This document shows, piece by piece, positions 1-5,977 of a stretch of DNA of 7,367 nt (within the stretch, counting starts at the first letter, position 1; each line of letters starts with the position of its first letter). The notes under the pieces are model-generated. The model saw only the letters and a list, made by a program, of their open reading frames with translations, made no database searches and had not been told where the DNA came from. The stretch spans positions 1-7,367 of the forward strand of contig JAOUNV010000085.1 in NCBI GenBank assembly GCA_029880775.1, read 5' to 3'. This DNA is from Nitrospinota bacterium (GTDB lineage Bacteria; Nitrospinota_A; UBA7883). The translations under genes were made by a program, and so were the position numbers.

Positions 1-36
1 AAGAGGGAAAGGTTGTCGCGACAACCTTTCCCTCTT
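1..36. repeat. Perfect 36-bp palindrome at window edge
   Basis: Bases 1-18 and 19-36 are exact reverse complements with no loop; the centre is TCG|CGA. The right arm is genuine groES coding sequence read on the minus strand, and the left arm is only its mirror image. GroES homology stops at the centre of the palindrome. This is the pattern expected of a fold-back or chimeric contig end rather than a biological hairpin, although a real inverted duplication cannot be excluded from this window. Confidence 0.9.
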
Positions 37-148
37 GGGGTCTCTCTTTAGCGGAATCAGGGATAATAATGCCTCCCTTTACTGTTTCCTCCGCGTCCGC
101 CGGCTTTATCAAGACCCTGTCATTCAACGGCCTGATATTCACTGCCAT
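1..148 (-). CDS. groES: Co-chaperonin GroES, 5' part only
   Basis: GroES (Cpn10) forms the heptameric lid of the GroEL folding chamber in the cytoplasm. The reading frame starts at ATG 148-146 with MAVNIRPLNDRVLIKP and continues through ETVKGGIIIPDSAKE and RPQEGKVVA. These are the classic N-terminal strand, the mobile-loop region with its GGI-I-P core, and the following conserved block. About 44 of the usual 95-100 residues are present. After KVVA the family expects V/A-G-x-G, but here the frame reads TTFPS because the sequence mirrors itself from position 18 downwards. True homology therefore ends at about position 17. The start is fixed by an AAGGAG ribosome site six bases upstream. A CIRCE operator further upstream supports HrcA-type heat-shock control. 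groEL would be expected next, outside the window. Identity is certain; the truncation is probably an assembly effect. Confidence 0.95.
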   Translation of the reverse strand, partial: MAVNIRPLNDRVLIKPADAEETVKGGIIIPDSAKERPQEGKVVATTFPS

Positions 149-154
149 TCTATT

Positions 155-160
155 CTCCTT
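155..160 (-). promoter_or_regulatory. Ribosome binding site of groES
   Basis: AAGGAG on the minus strand lies six bases before the groES ATG. It is a full-strength Shine-Dalgarno match and fixes the start codon. Confidence 0.85.
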
Positions 161-249
161 TAAATCAGTTAGTTGTGTATGCGCAGGCTAGTTACCTGGC
201 GCAGTTTATTCATTTCGCGTCTTGCTTATGAAGACAAAATGCCCTTTTC

Positions 250-276
250 TTAGCGCTCATACCCATCGGGCGCTAA
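250..276 (-). promoter_or_regulatory. CIRCE-type operator (HrcA site) upstream of groES
   Basis: The plus strand reads TTAGCGCTC-N9-GGGCGCTAA. The consensus CIRCE is TTAGCACTC-N9-GAGTGCTAA, so the nine-base arms, the nine-base spacer and the outer TTAGC/GCTAA are conserved. The inner bases are shifted to GCGC, and the arms pair at eight of nine positions. It lies about 100 bp before the groES start, directly downstream of a plausible -10 box, where HrcA bound at the transcription start would block RNA polymerase. The position and geometry make this a confident call; binding itself is inferred. Confidence 0.85.
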
Positions 277-279
277 GTA

Positions 280-308
280 TTGATAGTATCACAAAACCAA
301 AATGGCAA
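280..308 (-). promoter_or_regulatory. Probable sigma-70 promoter of groES
   Basis: On the minus strand TTGCCA (308-303, five of six to TTGACA) is followed after 17 bases by TATCAA (285-280, four of six to TATAAT). The predicted start of transcription would fall at about 273, inside the CIRCE operator. That fits repression by HrcA and implies a leader of roughly 125 nt. The -10 is weak, so the exact placement is inference. Confidence 0.45.
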
Positions 309-394
309 GGCGGAAATGAAAAAAATGTGAAATAGCTGAACGGAGAAGGGAGGGTAGGCAGTATATTGCTGTTTTTACAAATACTTAAGGCAGA

Positions 395-1171
395 TCACCG
401 CCTGCTGGGATGAGTGAGCGAGTATGTGATTTTAGCCATTATCTCTGTGTCCTCGGTCTGGATGAAGAACTGGTCATGCATCAGGGTCACTTCGAAAACT
501 CTGGGGAATATGTCGGTTGCGGTCTGGTCCATAAGGTAGGTGCATAGGATGGTCATGGGGTGTGTCTTGGATACTTTCGCGATGCCGTTTTCCACTTCCA
601 GGAGGGGATGATGTTTCCCATCACAGCAATCGATATGCTTGGCTCCGGTGCCCACCAAGCCGCTGAATCCGTTCTTTATGGAGAGGTCGGCGGCCGATTG
701 CCATTTCTCCACCACTCCAGCCACGCCGCCACTTCTGTACAGCCCGCTCATGTTGGCGATCACCAGCGCCCCTTTGGCCTCCATCTCCTCCACATCGATC
801 TTCAGCGAGGAGAGGTGCCGCCTGATGTCGTCCGGATGCTGCCACCAGCAGGCCTTGAAAAAGCATGCGTCTGGATATTGCTCCAGGGCGGCGGCGAAAT
901 AGGTGAGTTCGAAATCGAGGATATCCTTCTCCCGCGTGAAGATGCCCATGTAGTGCCCGTTCTGCAAGGCCAGGCTCGCCAGCCCCTTGAACGTATCGGT
1001 CTGCTGGGGAGGGGTGCCCCCTTCCATGAAAGTGGCCAGTTTCTTCCGCTCTATCCTCCATGAGGGGCCGATTTTCACAGCGGGCAACACACCCTGTCGG
1101 CACATCTTGTATATAGTGTTGGTGTGCGTTTTAAGTATCAACGCCACTTCTTCAACTGTAAGAAAGTCCAT
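395..1171 (-). CDS. HTH plus MEDS-domain (DcmR-like) transcriptional regulator
   Basis: A 258-residue protein if begun at ATG 1171, or 272 residues if begun at GTG 1213. Counting from 1213, residues 16-63 form an excisionase/MerR-like helix-turn-helix: FLTVEEVA, then NTIYKM, then KIGPSWRI. Residues about 84-250 match the MEDS domain (methanogen/methylotroph, DcmR sensory), with HYMGIFTREKD at the start and TILCTYLMD near the end. DcmR is the repressor of dichloromethane dehalogenase genes in methylotrophs; the ligand here is unknown. A Cys/His-rich patch, HIDCCDGKHH (about residues 193-202), could bind a metal or sense redox, but that is inference. The ATG at 1171 is preferred because the HTH begins there, as is usual; neither start has a good ribosome site. 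The gene lies downstream of the cyclic-di-GMP gene on the same strand, behind a repeat-rich gap, so it may have its own promoter. Confidence 0.85.
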   Translation of the reverse strand: MDFLTVEEVALILKTHTNTIYKMCRQGVLPAVKIGPSWRIERKKLATFMEGGTPPQQTDTFKGLASLALQNGHYMGIFTREKDILDFELTYFAAALEQYPDACFFKACWWQHPDDIRRHLSSLKIDVEEMEAKGALVIANMSGLYRSGGVAGVVEKWQSAADLSIKNGFSGLVGTGAKHIDCCDGKHHPLLEVENGIAKVSKTHPMTILCTYLMDQTATDIFPRVFEVTLMHDQFFIQTEDTEIMAKITYSLTHPSRR

Positions 1172-1245
1172 AATTAATAACGACACAGAAGACTTGTTTT
1201 TGATAACTGACACTGAAAGCGCAAATAACCTTGGGATTATTTCTT

Positions 1246-1288
1246 GAAAGCCGGGCTGCGGAACATTAAATTCCAGAGCCTGGCTTCC
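1246..1288. repeat. Imperfect inverted repeat, 18-bp arms, upstream of the MEDS regulator
   Basis: Arms 1246-1263 and 1271-1288 match at 14 of 18 positions around the 7-base AT-rich spacer CATTAAA. The conserved core of the arms is AAGCC-GGCT-GGAA. The centre is about 96 bp upstream of the ATG at 1171. It could be an operator for a dimeric regulator such as the MEDS protein itself, or an RNA hairpin in its leader. No U-tract follows on either strand, so it is not a standard terminator. Confidence 0.6.
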
Positions 1289-1337
1289 CGCGCGCTAACG
1301 ATGGCTTTTCATCAATGTTTTAACCGATATCCCCCTA

Positions 1338-1364
1338 GTTTGATTATTCTAAAGCATATCAAAC
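1338..1364. repeat. Inverted repeat GTTTGAT-N13-ATCAAAC
   Basis: Perfect seven-base arms around a 13-base AT-rich spacer. The last three bases overlap the next inverted repeat. The spacing suits two half-sites of a DNA-binding dimer; no known regulator consensus is recognised. Confidence 0.45.
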
Positions 1365-1388
1365 GAAAAACTAAGCCATTTTTTCGTT
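1362..1388. repeat. Inverted repeat AACGAAAAA-N9-TTTTTCGTT
   Basis: Perfect nine-base arms around a nine-base spacer. Read on the minus strand it lies downstream of the cyclic-di-GMP gene stop. It could act as a weak bidirectional terminator because of its A and T tracts, but the stem is AT-rich and no separate GC stem precedes the T tract. An operator role is equally possible. Confidence 0.5.
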
Positions 1389-1406
1389 CACTCCAATTCG
1401 CCTGTC

Positions 1407-1428
1407 GCCACCCGGGACGATGGGTGGC
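1407..1428 (-). terminator. GC-rich hairpin at the stop codon of the GGDEF/EAL gene
   Basis: GCCACCC (1407-1413) and GGGTGGC (1422-1428) pair perfectly around an eight-base loop. On the minus strand the stem begins at the last base of the TAG stop codon. No run of T follows, so this may be a 3'-end stabilising hairpin or a factor-assisted terminator rather than an intrinsic one. Confidence 0.4.
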
Positions 1429-4400
1429 TATGCTCCGGTGGTTTTCACTTTCTTTTTATTTTTCCGCTTTCCTTTTTGGGCGGCCAGAAACTCAATGAGC
1501 TCCTGGCTGGGTAAAGCGGGGGAAACCAGGTAACCTTGCGCCTCATCGCAGCCGATTGACCTGAGGTATTCGAGCTGCTCGACGGTTTCCACCCCTTCGG
1601 CGATGACCTTCAACCCCATGTTGTGGCCGATGGATATGGTCGCCTTGGCGATGGCGCTGGCGTCCTGGCTGCTCAGAATTTCACTGATGAAAGAGCGGTC
1701 TATTTTCAGGCTTTCCAGGGGGAATTTTCTTAAGTGAAGAAGCGATGAATATCCGGTGCCAAAATCATCAATAACCATGGACACTCCGTATTGACGCAAT
1801 TCCCGCATGGTGGTTACGGTCAGCTCCGGATCCTTGAGCACGGCGCTTTCTGTGAATTCGAGCTCCAGAAATTTGCCATCCAGGCGGCATTTCTCCAGCG
1901 AGTCTTTCACCATCTCTACCAGCTTCCCCCGCTCCAGCTGCCTGACGGAGATATTGACCGCCAGCCGCAAGTCGTCGTATCCCAATTCACGCAGTTCCGC
2001 CATCAACGAACACGCCCGCGGAAAAACCATCTCTCCGATTTGCAGTATCAGGTTCGACTCCTCCGCCACCTGGATAAATTCCGCGCCGGGAACGACCCGC
2101 CCATCCGATATCCACCTCACCAGCGCCTCGATCCCCACTATTTTGCCGGAAGCGACATCAATTTTCGGCAGGTAATAGCATGTCAGATGGTCCTGCTCCA
2201 GGGCATGGCGCAAGTTCTTTTCCATCTCCACTCGCCGCACCACCTTTTCATTCATGCTGCTGTTGAAAAACTGATGGTTGTTCTTTCCCATCTGCTTGGC
2301 GTGATACATGGCCAGATCCGCGTTCTTGATCAGTTCATCGGCCAGAGAGCCATCAGCCGGATACATCGAGACACCTATGCTGGTTGTGCAATAAAGGCTC
2401 TCGTTCTTGAAGGAATAGGGTTGCGACAGCGCGTCGATCATCCTCTTGGCCGCCACCGACGCCTCCTCCTCCCTTTGTATCCCCTCCAGGATAACCACGA
2501 ACTCGTCACCGCCAATCCTGGCCACGGTGTCCACCTCGCGAAGGCATCCGATGAGCCGCACGCTCATTCCTTTCAGCAGGAGGTCCCCTATATCGTGGCC
2601 CAGGGTGTCGTTTATATTCTTAAAATTGTCCAGGTCCATAAAGAGCACCGCCACATGGCCCCCTTCCCGTTGGGTCTTGTCTATCGCGTGCCGCAGCCTG
2701 TCGCGGAAAAGCAACCGGTTGGGCAGGCCGGTGAGCGGATCGTGGAACGCCTGAAACTTTATCTCCTCCTCGTTTCTTTTCTGGTCGGTGATATCGTTGA
2801 ACACAGCGGCGTACTGGATCGTCTCCCCCCCGAAGTCTTTTATGGCGGTAATGGTCAGCCATTCCGGATAAATCCTGCCGCTCTTATGGCGGTTCCATAT
2901 TTCGCCACACCATTGGCCGGAGACGGCCAGAGTCTCCCACATATTCGAGTAGAACTCGTCGTCGTTGACGGCGGAGCGCAAGATGCTAGGCTTTTTCCCC
3001 AGCGCTTCCGACGCTTCGTATCCTGTTATCCTGGTGAAGGCGGGGTTGACGGACTGGATGACCCCATCTTTATCCGTGACGATGACCCCTTCCATGGCGG
3101 TCTTAAAAACATAGGAGGCCAGCTTCAGTTCCCTCTCGGCTTCCTTTCGCAAGGTTACGTCCCGGATCACCGCCTGCACCACCATTTGCCCGCCGTAATC
3201 GAACGACTTGGCGCTGATCTCCACCGGCATCATGCTGCCATCCTTGCGCTTGTGGGCCCGCTCGAAGATCAGGCTCTTCCCCTCCTTCATTTCCTTGAAC
3301 GGGGTGTCCGTGGAAGGGTCAAATCCGCCATGGATAATGTCGTCCACCTTCAAGCTTAGCAGCTCTTCCTTGGTGTACCCAAGCCTGCTTGAGGTGATTT
3401 CGTTGGCATCCAGTATCAGCCTGTCATCCGGGTCGAAAATGATAATTCCGTCGTGGGCGTTCTCGAAAAGGCTCCTGTATTTCCTGCCGCTGACGGCCAG
3501 CGCCTTCTCCGCGTTTTTCCTTTTCTGGATCATCACGTTGAAAGCCGCCGCCAGGGAGGAAAGCTCATCCTTGCCGCCGACAGCCAACTTATGGTCCAGG
3601 TCTCCCCGGCCAATCCTCATCACCCCATCGGACAAGGCCGACAGGGAAGACATTACGCGGCTCACTATTTTCCATGCCACGAATGCCGCCAGAGCGCTCA
3701 CCGCTATGGCAAGGTATAGCAGCATTTTTGCCCTGGCGCCCTTCTCGCCCGCTTCCTCCATAGACACCCGCAGCCTTTCCCTCACCTTCGGCAGCAGATG
3801 CGCGGTCAACAAAGTGTCCATCTCCATCCGCCGGTCCTTGAGGTTGTCGAGCAACGATTGCTTTGTGTCTTCCCGGTCGATAATCTCCGCCGCCAGAAGG
3901 GCGGCCTCGGCGAACCTGGCGCCGATCTTCCCCAGCAGATTCTTGCTTTGCGCGGAAAGGTTGCGCTTCTTCAGATCCTTCATGCTCAGGGTGAAGCCAG
4001 ACAGGGCTTCTGAGGCTTCAGTCCGCAGCCTCGGATCGCGGGTGGCCAGGTAGGCGTCGATGGAAACAAATGTTTTGTCTATGCTCGCCTTCATCCGCAG
4101 GAGCGGATCGAGAGTCCATTTGGATGACTCGACGCTGCCGATCTCGTCGCTCAGGTGGTTGTCTATCTCCCTGATCTTTGCGTTCAGCTCCCCCATATCC
4201 TTGTATTGCTGGTTGGATATATCCACAATCATCTCCGAAGTCCGCTTATACTCGGAGAGTTTTTTGAAAACCCTGTCGATAATGAAGGAAAACTCGCCAC
4301 CTGGATCCTTGCCCTTGATTTCCTCCAGCCTTGCTTGAAGAGCGGCGCCAGACTCCATCCAAAGGTTGAGGGTTTGCCGGTTGTACCGCCGGGAGAGTTC

Positions 4401-4592
4401 AAGCACATGGCTGTACATCTCCTCCAGCTTTGTCTTCGATTCCAGGAGGGATATTTCCAGTGGCTCCTCCACCTCGACGAGCTGATTGAAACTTTTCTCG
4501 ATGCTTCGGATGGTGTAATAAAAAATCGAGCTGGAGATCAGGGTGAGCAGCACAAGGCCACCAACAATCAGCGCGATTCTACGTCTTAACAT
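1428..4592 (-). CDS. Membrane PAS-PAS-GGDEF-EAL cyclic-di-GMP signalling protein
   Basis: A 1054-residue inner-membrane sensor that can be expected to make and/or break cyclic-di-GMP. Domains in order: transmembrane segment about 7-27; a helical, probably periplasmic sensor of about 260 residues; second transmembrane segment about 288-310; HAMP about 308-361; PAS about 372-484; PAS about 490-606; GGDEF about 612-775; EAL about 786-1036; and a lysine-rich tail (1041-1050). The GGDEF motif is intact (G694-F698). An RxxD inhibitory site (R685-D688) sits exactly five residues before it. In the EAL domain E822, N880, E912, the DDFGTGYSS block (D942, D943), K963, E999 and Q1019 are all present, so both activities look possible. 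One deviation is YLP where YQP is usual (about 807-809). The ATG at 4592 starts directly before the first membrane helix; its ribosome site is poor. It is divergent from the small membrane operon at 4942. Confidence 0.95.
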   Translation of the reverse strand: MLRRRIALIVGGLVLLTLISSSIFYYTIRSIEKSFNQLVEVEEPLEISLLESKTKLEEMYSHVLELSRRYNRQTLNLWMESGAALQARLEEIKGKDPGGEFSFIIDRVFKKLSEYKRTSEMIVDISNQQYKDMGELNAKIREIDNHLSDEIGSVESSKWTLDPLLRMKASIDKTFVSIDAYLATRDPRLRTEASEALSGFTLSMKDLKKRNLSAQSKNLLGKIGARFAEAALLAAEIIDREDTKQSLLDNLKDRRMEMDTLLTAHLLPKVRERLRVSMEEAGEKGARAKMLLYLAIAVSALAAFVAWKIVSRVMSSLSALSDGVMRIGRGDLDHKLAVGGKDELSSLAAAFNVMIQKRKNAEKALAVSGRKYRSLFENAHDGIIIFDPDDRLILDANEITSSRLGYTKEELLSLKVDDIIHGGFDPSTDTPFKEMKEGKSLIFERAHKRKDGSMMPVEISAKSFDYGGQMVVQAVIRDVTLRKEAERELKLASYVFKTAMEGVIVTDKDGVIQSVNPAFTRITGYEASEALGKKPSILRSAVNDDEFYSNMWETLAVSGQWCGEIWNRHKSGRIYPEWLTITAIKDFGGETIQYAAVFNDITDQKRNEEEIKFQAFHDPLTGLPNRLLFRDRLRHAIDKTQREGGHVAVLFMDLDNFKNINDTLGHDIGDLLLKGMSVRLIGCLREVDTVARIGGDEFVVILEGIQREEEASVAAKRMIDALSQPYSFKNESLYCTTSIGVSMYPADGSLADELIKNADLAMYHAKQMGKNNHQFFNSSMNEKVVRRVEMEKNLRHALEQDHLTCYYLPKIDVASGKIVGIEALVRWISDGRVVPGAEFIQVAEESNLILQIGEMVFPRACSLMAELRELGYDDLRLAVNISVRQLERGKLVEMVKDSLEKCRLDGKFLELEFTESAVLKDPELTVTTMRELRQYGVSMVIDDFGTGYSSLLHLRKFPLESLKIDRSFISEILSSQDASAIAKATISIGHNMGLKVIAEGVETVEQLEYLRSIGCDEAQGYLVSPALPSQELIEFLAAQKGKRKNKKKVKTTGA

Positions 4593-4735
4593 ATTGCCGC
4601 TACATAAATATCAACTGGTTTTCAACAATGGCGGATTTATGACAATGCGATTGAGAGATGGAAAAGCTACGCAAGAATCCCGGCCCCACCGGAGAGGACC
4701 CAAGTTTCCCCAATCTTACTTGCACCCAGCCACTA

Positions 4736-4764
4736 TCCGGTATTTGACCATAAACCGAACCGGA
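4736..4764. repeat. Inverted repeat TCCGGT-N17-ACCGGA
   Basis: Perfect six-base arms around 17 bases, roughly central in the divergent region. It could be a regulator site serving either gene; it is short enough to be chance. Confidence 0.3.
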
Positions 4765-4803
4765 AAAGTGAGAAAACTCCTTTTAACTTGTTTCTAAACA
4801 GGT

Positions 4804-4817
4804 CAAATGTCCATTTG
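4804..4817. promoter_or_regulatory. Possible operator CAAATG-TC-CATTTG
   Basis: A perfect six-base inverted repeat with a two-base centre, 125-138 bp before the start of the 48-residue peptide. A related element lies at 4896-4911 (CAAATG-ACA-CATATTG), so the pair may be two binding sites for one regulator. No known consensus was recognised. Confidence 0.3.
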
Positions 4818-4895
4818 CATGATTCTTTTGTTTGATACATGGTGCTAATTCGGTGAATTCCTATTTATTTGCAAGGAACCTATCTTTTTGCGGCT

Positions 4896-4911
4896 CAAAT
4901 GACACATATTG
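4896..4911. promoter_or_regulatory. Second CAAATG-type element near the membrane operon
   Basis: CAAATG-ACA-CATATTG resembles the palindrome at 4804-4817, with one extra base in the centre and one in the right arm. It ends 30 bp before the ATG of the small membrane protein, where a bound protein could interfere with transcription or initiation. Confidence 0.25.
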
Positions 4912-4928
4912 ACATCAAGAGCATAGAT

Positions 4929-4934
4929 AAGGAG
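4929..4934 (+). promoter_or_regulatory. Ribosome binding site of the 48-residue membrane protein
   Basis: AAGGAG stands seven bases before the ATG at 4942. It is one of the two best Shine-Dalgarno sites in the window and is the main reason to accept this short frame as a real gene. Confidence 0.8.
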
Positions 4935-4941
4935 AAGCGTC

Positions 4942-5088
4942 ATGACCAAGTCTCATTTTACTGATTCCATGGACAAGATGAATACCATCGAATTTCTCCC
5001 GTTCATGATCGGCATCACCTGGATTCTGATGAGTGTGGTGGGTGTGACAATCACCCTGGGATTCGTGGTCTACTCAATCATGATGTAA
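4942..5088 (+). CDS. Small single-pass membrane protein, 48 residues
   Basis: The frame begins MTKSHFTDSMDKMNTIEFLP, a polar head of about 20 residues. It continues with one hydrophobic segment, about residues 20-46 (FMIGITWILM, then VVGVTITLGF), and ends ...VVYSIMM. A near-ideal ribosome site, AAGGAG, is seven bases before the ATG. The stop TAA is only 14 bases from the next gene, which is also membrane-anchored, so the two probably form an operon and may work in one complex. Such short membrane peptides occur as accessory subunits of respiratory enzymes or transporters, but no family is recognised and no function is claimed. The internal ATGs at codons 10 and 13 lack ribosome sites. Confidence 0.75.
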   Translation: MTKSHFTDSMDKMNTIEFLPFMIGITWILMSVVGVTITLGFVVYSIMM

Positions 5089-5102
5089 AGCCGTAACGAG
5101 GA

Positions 5103-5552
5103 GTGTCTTCGGCGACTGTGGGCTTATCCGCTGGGGTGGGGTGCGCCTGTTTTATGTGGGCTTACCGGCAGGGCGATCTCAATACCAAACCTGATGTGGA
5201 TCGTTGGATTGAAATTAAAAGGAATGCCCCTAAGCGAATCATGACACTTGGCTCAAAACAACAGGCCGAAATCTTGCCAAAGATGAAAAAGGAACATCCA
5301 ATATTCTTATGGCTGTTCGAAACTGGGGAGCGAATGAAGGCCGCCCGTGCAAAGAAGGTGGGCGACATTAACTTGTTCACCATGGAGTATTATCACGGGG
5401 GTGCATTCTCCTACCATAACGGTCAGGAGATTTATAAGCCGTTTCCGAAAGTGCGCGACCGGGCGGCCGATGCGAATCCGATTACTCCTAAATTGGAAGC
5501 GATTACCCAATCAGCTTTGGCTGGCCTGGAAAATGCTGGACCGGATGAATGA
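5103..5552 (+). CDS. Uncharacterised membrane-anchored protein, 149 residues
   Basis: I do not recognise this protein. It starts with a short hydrophobic stretch (about residues 4-21, VGLSAGVGCACFMWAY) containing two cysteines (C14, C16). A basic and polar soluble part follows: RWIEIKRNAPKR, then HPIFLWLFETGERMKAARAKK, then a Tyr/His-rich patch MEYYHGGAFSYHNGQ (about 97-111). The junction FMWAYRQGDL faintly recalls the F-x-W-A-x-R-x-G signature of CcoS, the small maturation protein of cbb3 oxidase, but the rest does not fit and CcoS is much shorter. The start is uncertain. GTG 5103 is the first possible codon after the in-frame TAA (5094-5096), but GAGGA touches it directly. GTG 5118 would have GAGGAG 14 bases away. 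It follows the 48-residue membrane gene by 14 bases and is likely co-transcribed. No terminator is visible in the 151 bp after it. Confidence 0.7.
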   Translation: MSSATVGLSAGVGCACFMWAYRQGDLNTKPDVDRWIEIKRNAPKRIMTLGSKQQAEILPKMKKEHPIFLWLFETGERMKAARAKKVGDINLFTMEYYHGGAFSYHNGQEIYKPFPKVRDRAADANPITPKLEAITQSALAGLENAGPDE

Positions 5553-5936
5553 TTGTTTCTCAATCCAAATGGTGGATATTACACTCATAACAGCCTGAGC
5601 AGACTATGGAATAGGACGTGCGAAACGGACAATAGGCCAACTCGTCAAAACTCGTGCAAGAAAGACTAAATCCAACGAGAACGACAAATAATACAACAAG
5701 TTATGGTGGAGGCGAGGGGAGTCGAACCCCTGTCCGAAAATCCTGAATCCAAGCTTCTACACGCATAGTTTCCGTTTAAAGTCTCGCCCCCGGCGGTTGC
5801 CCGAAAACAGGCTCGCCAGGCGCCAGCCCTCCTTTATTTCGCCAAAAAGCCGGTGGGCGACTCTTTTCGGCTATCCCGCTAATCTACGCCCCCTCCCGAA
5901 CCGCAGGAACTTACGGGGGAGACGGCTGTGCGCTAC

Positions 5937-5969
5937 TTACGCAGCGACAGCGTAGTTATAATCGTTGGC
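5937..5969 (-). other. tmRNA tag reading frame, ANDYNYAVAA-stop
   Basis: GCC at 5969-5967 is the likely resume codon by alignment to E. coli (ANDENYALAA): the base run UAAUC-GCC-AAC-GAU here corresponds to UAGUC-GCA-AAC-GAC there. The frame ends at TAA 5939-5937. The C-terminal AVAA keeps the small hydrophobic end recognised by ClpXP-type proteases. Five codons upstream in the same frame is GCA (5984-5982), preceded by UUAGUG, which also resembles a resume site. Its use would add AHFII to the tag. Confidence 0.85.
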
Positions 5970-5977
5970 GATTATAA
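5956..5977 (-). repeat. Perfect 9-bp inverted repeat over the tmRNA resume codon
   Basis: TTATAATCG and CGATTATAA pair perfectly around a four-base loop (CCAA on the RNA strand). The first base of the GCC resume codon is the last base of the stem, and its other two bases are in the loop. The upstream recognition bases and the first tag codons would be in the stem. Confidence 0.8.

Larger units (their letters stand above)
4593..4941. other. Divergent intergenic region between the cyclic-di-GMP gene and the membrane pair
   Basis: This 349-bp stretch must carry the promoters of both flanking genes. No reading frame with a ribosome site is seen. It holds an inverted repeat (4736-4764), two related CAAATG elements (4804-4817, 4896-4911) and, in front of the plus-strand genes, an ECF-sigma-like pair GGAACCT / TCAAA (about 4875-4899). 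I looked for a GEMM cyclic-di-GMP riboswitch on both strands and did not find its conserved core. No strong sigma-70 promoter could be placed for either gene. Confidence 0.5.

Noticed and set aside
560..1063. Plus-strand frames opposite the MEDS regulator, and a second minus-strand frame at 621-1103
   Set aside because: They are alternative frames of a gene with a clear HTH and MEDS domain; no family features of their own.
1791..3359. Long 522-codon plus-strand frame
   Set aside because: It lies wholly opposite the well-supported PAS-GGDEF-EAL gene and its translation is His, Pro and Arg rich without domains; it is an antisense shadow. The other plus-strand frames inside 1428-4592 are rejected for the same reason.
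4762..4786. Hairpin-like AAAAGTGAG-AAAA-CTCCTTTT on the plus strand as a terminator
   Set aside because: The stem needs a bulge, is AT-rich, and no plus-strand gene precedes it.
4909..4914. Perfect TTGACA as a -35 box for the small membrane operon
   Set aside because: A -10 at 16-18 bases would fall on the ribosome binding site and no TATAAT-like sequence is there.
4593..4941. Cyclic-di-GMP (GEMM) or other riboswitch before the GGDEF/EAL gene
   Set aside because: Neither strand shows the conserved GEMM core such as GACGCAAAGCC, and no other riboswitch core is recognised.
5553..5703. Integration site or genomic island boundary at the 3' end of ssrA
   Set aside because: tmRNA genes are frequent integration targets, but no duplicate of the ssrA 3' end and no integrase is present in the window.
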